A stretch of 64,000 nt of DNA from Stereum hirsutum FP-91666 SS1. Its lineage: Eukaryota; Basidiomycota; Agaricomycetes; Russulales; Stereaceae. Below the pieces are notes generated by a model. It ran no database searches. It had not been told where the DNA came from and saw only the letters and a list, made by a program, of their open reading frames with translations. The stretch spans positions 124,001 through 188,000 of the forward strand of contig NW_006763158.1 in the NCBI RefSeq assembly GCF_000264905.1, read 5' to 3'. Position numbers and translations under genes: made by a program. Shown here piece by piece: positions 63,889 through 64,000 of the stretch. Numbering within the stretch: position 1 is the first letter of the stretch; each line of letters starts with the position of its first letter.

Positions 63889-64000
63889 TCAAGGCCCCGA
63901 TTCGGCATCAGGATCGCTGGTCTTCCTACCCCATTTGTCCGTATAATTCCTCGTCACCTCCTGTTCCCACCGCACTACAATACCTAATCACCATCCATAT
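63889..64000 (-). CDS. Last exon of a second DUF6533-type membrane protein, partial
   Basis: A TAG acceptor at 63986-63984 is followed by an exon from 63983 to the TGA at 63891-63889. It encodes GIVVRWEQEVTRNYTDKWGR and a short acidic tail (TSDPDAESGP). This matches the last exon of the 56860-58887 gene (GIVVRWEQEVNYADKWDRK) in position, phase and sequence. The rest of the gene lies beyond the window. Confidence 0.75.

Overview
The window reads as nuclear DNA of an agaricomycete (mushroom-forming basidiomycete). Genes are dense and carry many 50-60 nt GT-AG introns. The families present are typical of that group: DUF6533-type seven-helix proteins, a MYND-finger protein, HUA1, squalene synthase, HNH-nuclease paralogs and large transposase-like proteins. 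I rebuilt the exon-intron models by hand. Where I give exon lists, the summed coding length and reading phase were checked; other gene limits are approximate.

Layout. 1-1.1 kb: a lysine-rich cysteine-cluster protein, open at the left edge. 2.1-6.1 kb (minus): a DUF2235 (Tle1-like) hydrolase fused to about 14 WD40 repeats, with two frame lesions as assembled. 7.0-9.4 kb: MYND-finger protein. 9.7-11.4 kb: a membrane protein with an in-frame TAA. 12.8-16.3 kb: HUA1, whose 1.29-kb first intron holds five tRNA-like genes; an intron-containing tRNA-Gln follows. 17.1-20.6 kb: an HNH-nuclease gene (minus), the remnant of a different HNH gene at its 3' end, and a divergent DUF7730-like gene. 20.7-22.4 kb: a MITE-like element and a Helitron-type 3' terminus. 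23.1-26.1 kb: squalene synthase (ERG9) divergent from a 100-aa protein. 26.3-28.2 kb: a tRNA-derived SINE-like sequence and a small acidic/basic nuclear-type protein. 29-34 kb: a giant transposase-like gene with a premature TGA. 36.5-38.1 kb: an acidic/basic gene of unknown function. 38.6-41 kb: an inverted-repeat element and a second, inverted, nearly identical copy of the HNH gene. 42-45.3 kb: RCC1-repeat plus PHD-finger protein. 48-50.4 kb: FAD-dependent (DAO-type) oxidoreductase. 52.8-54.5 kb: Ser/Pro-rich low-complexity protein. 56.9-58.9 kb: DUF6533-type membrane protein; the last exon of a close paralog is at the right edge. Between these two lie a short-chain dehydrogenase and a small XPA-C-like protein.

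There is no metabolic operon. The window mixes housekeeping genes (ERG9, HUA1, RCC1-PHD, oxidoreductases) with lineage-specific and mobile material. The most unusual items are the DUF2235-double-propeller gene with lesions at its nucleophile elbow and between blades, the recent gene-sized inverted duplication of the HNH nuclease with a chimeric 3' partner, and the tRNA array nested in the HUA1 intron.
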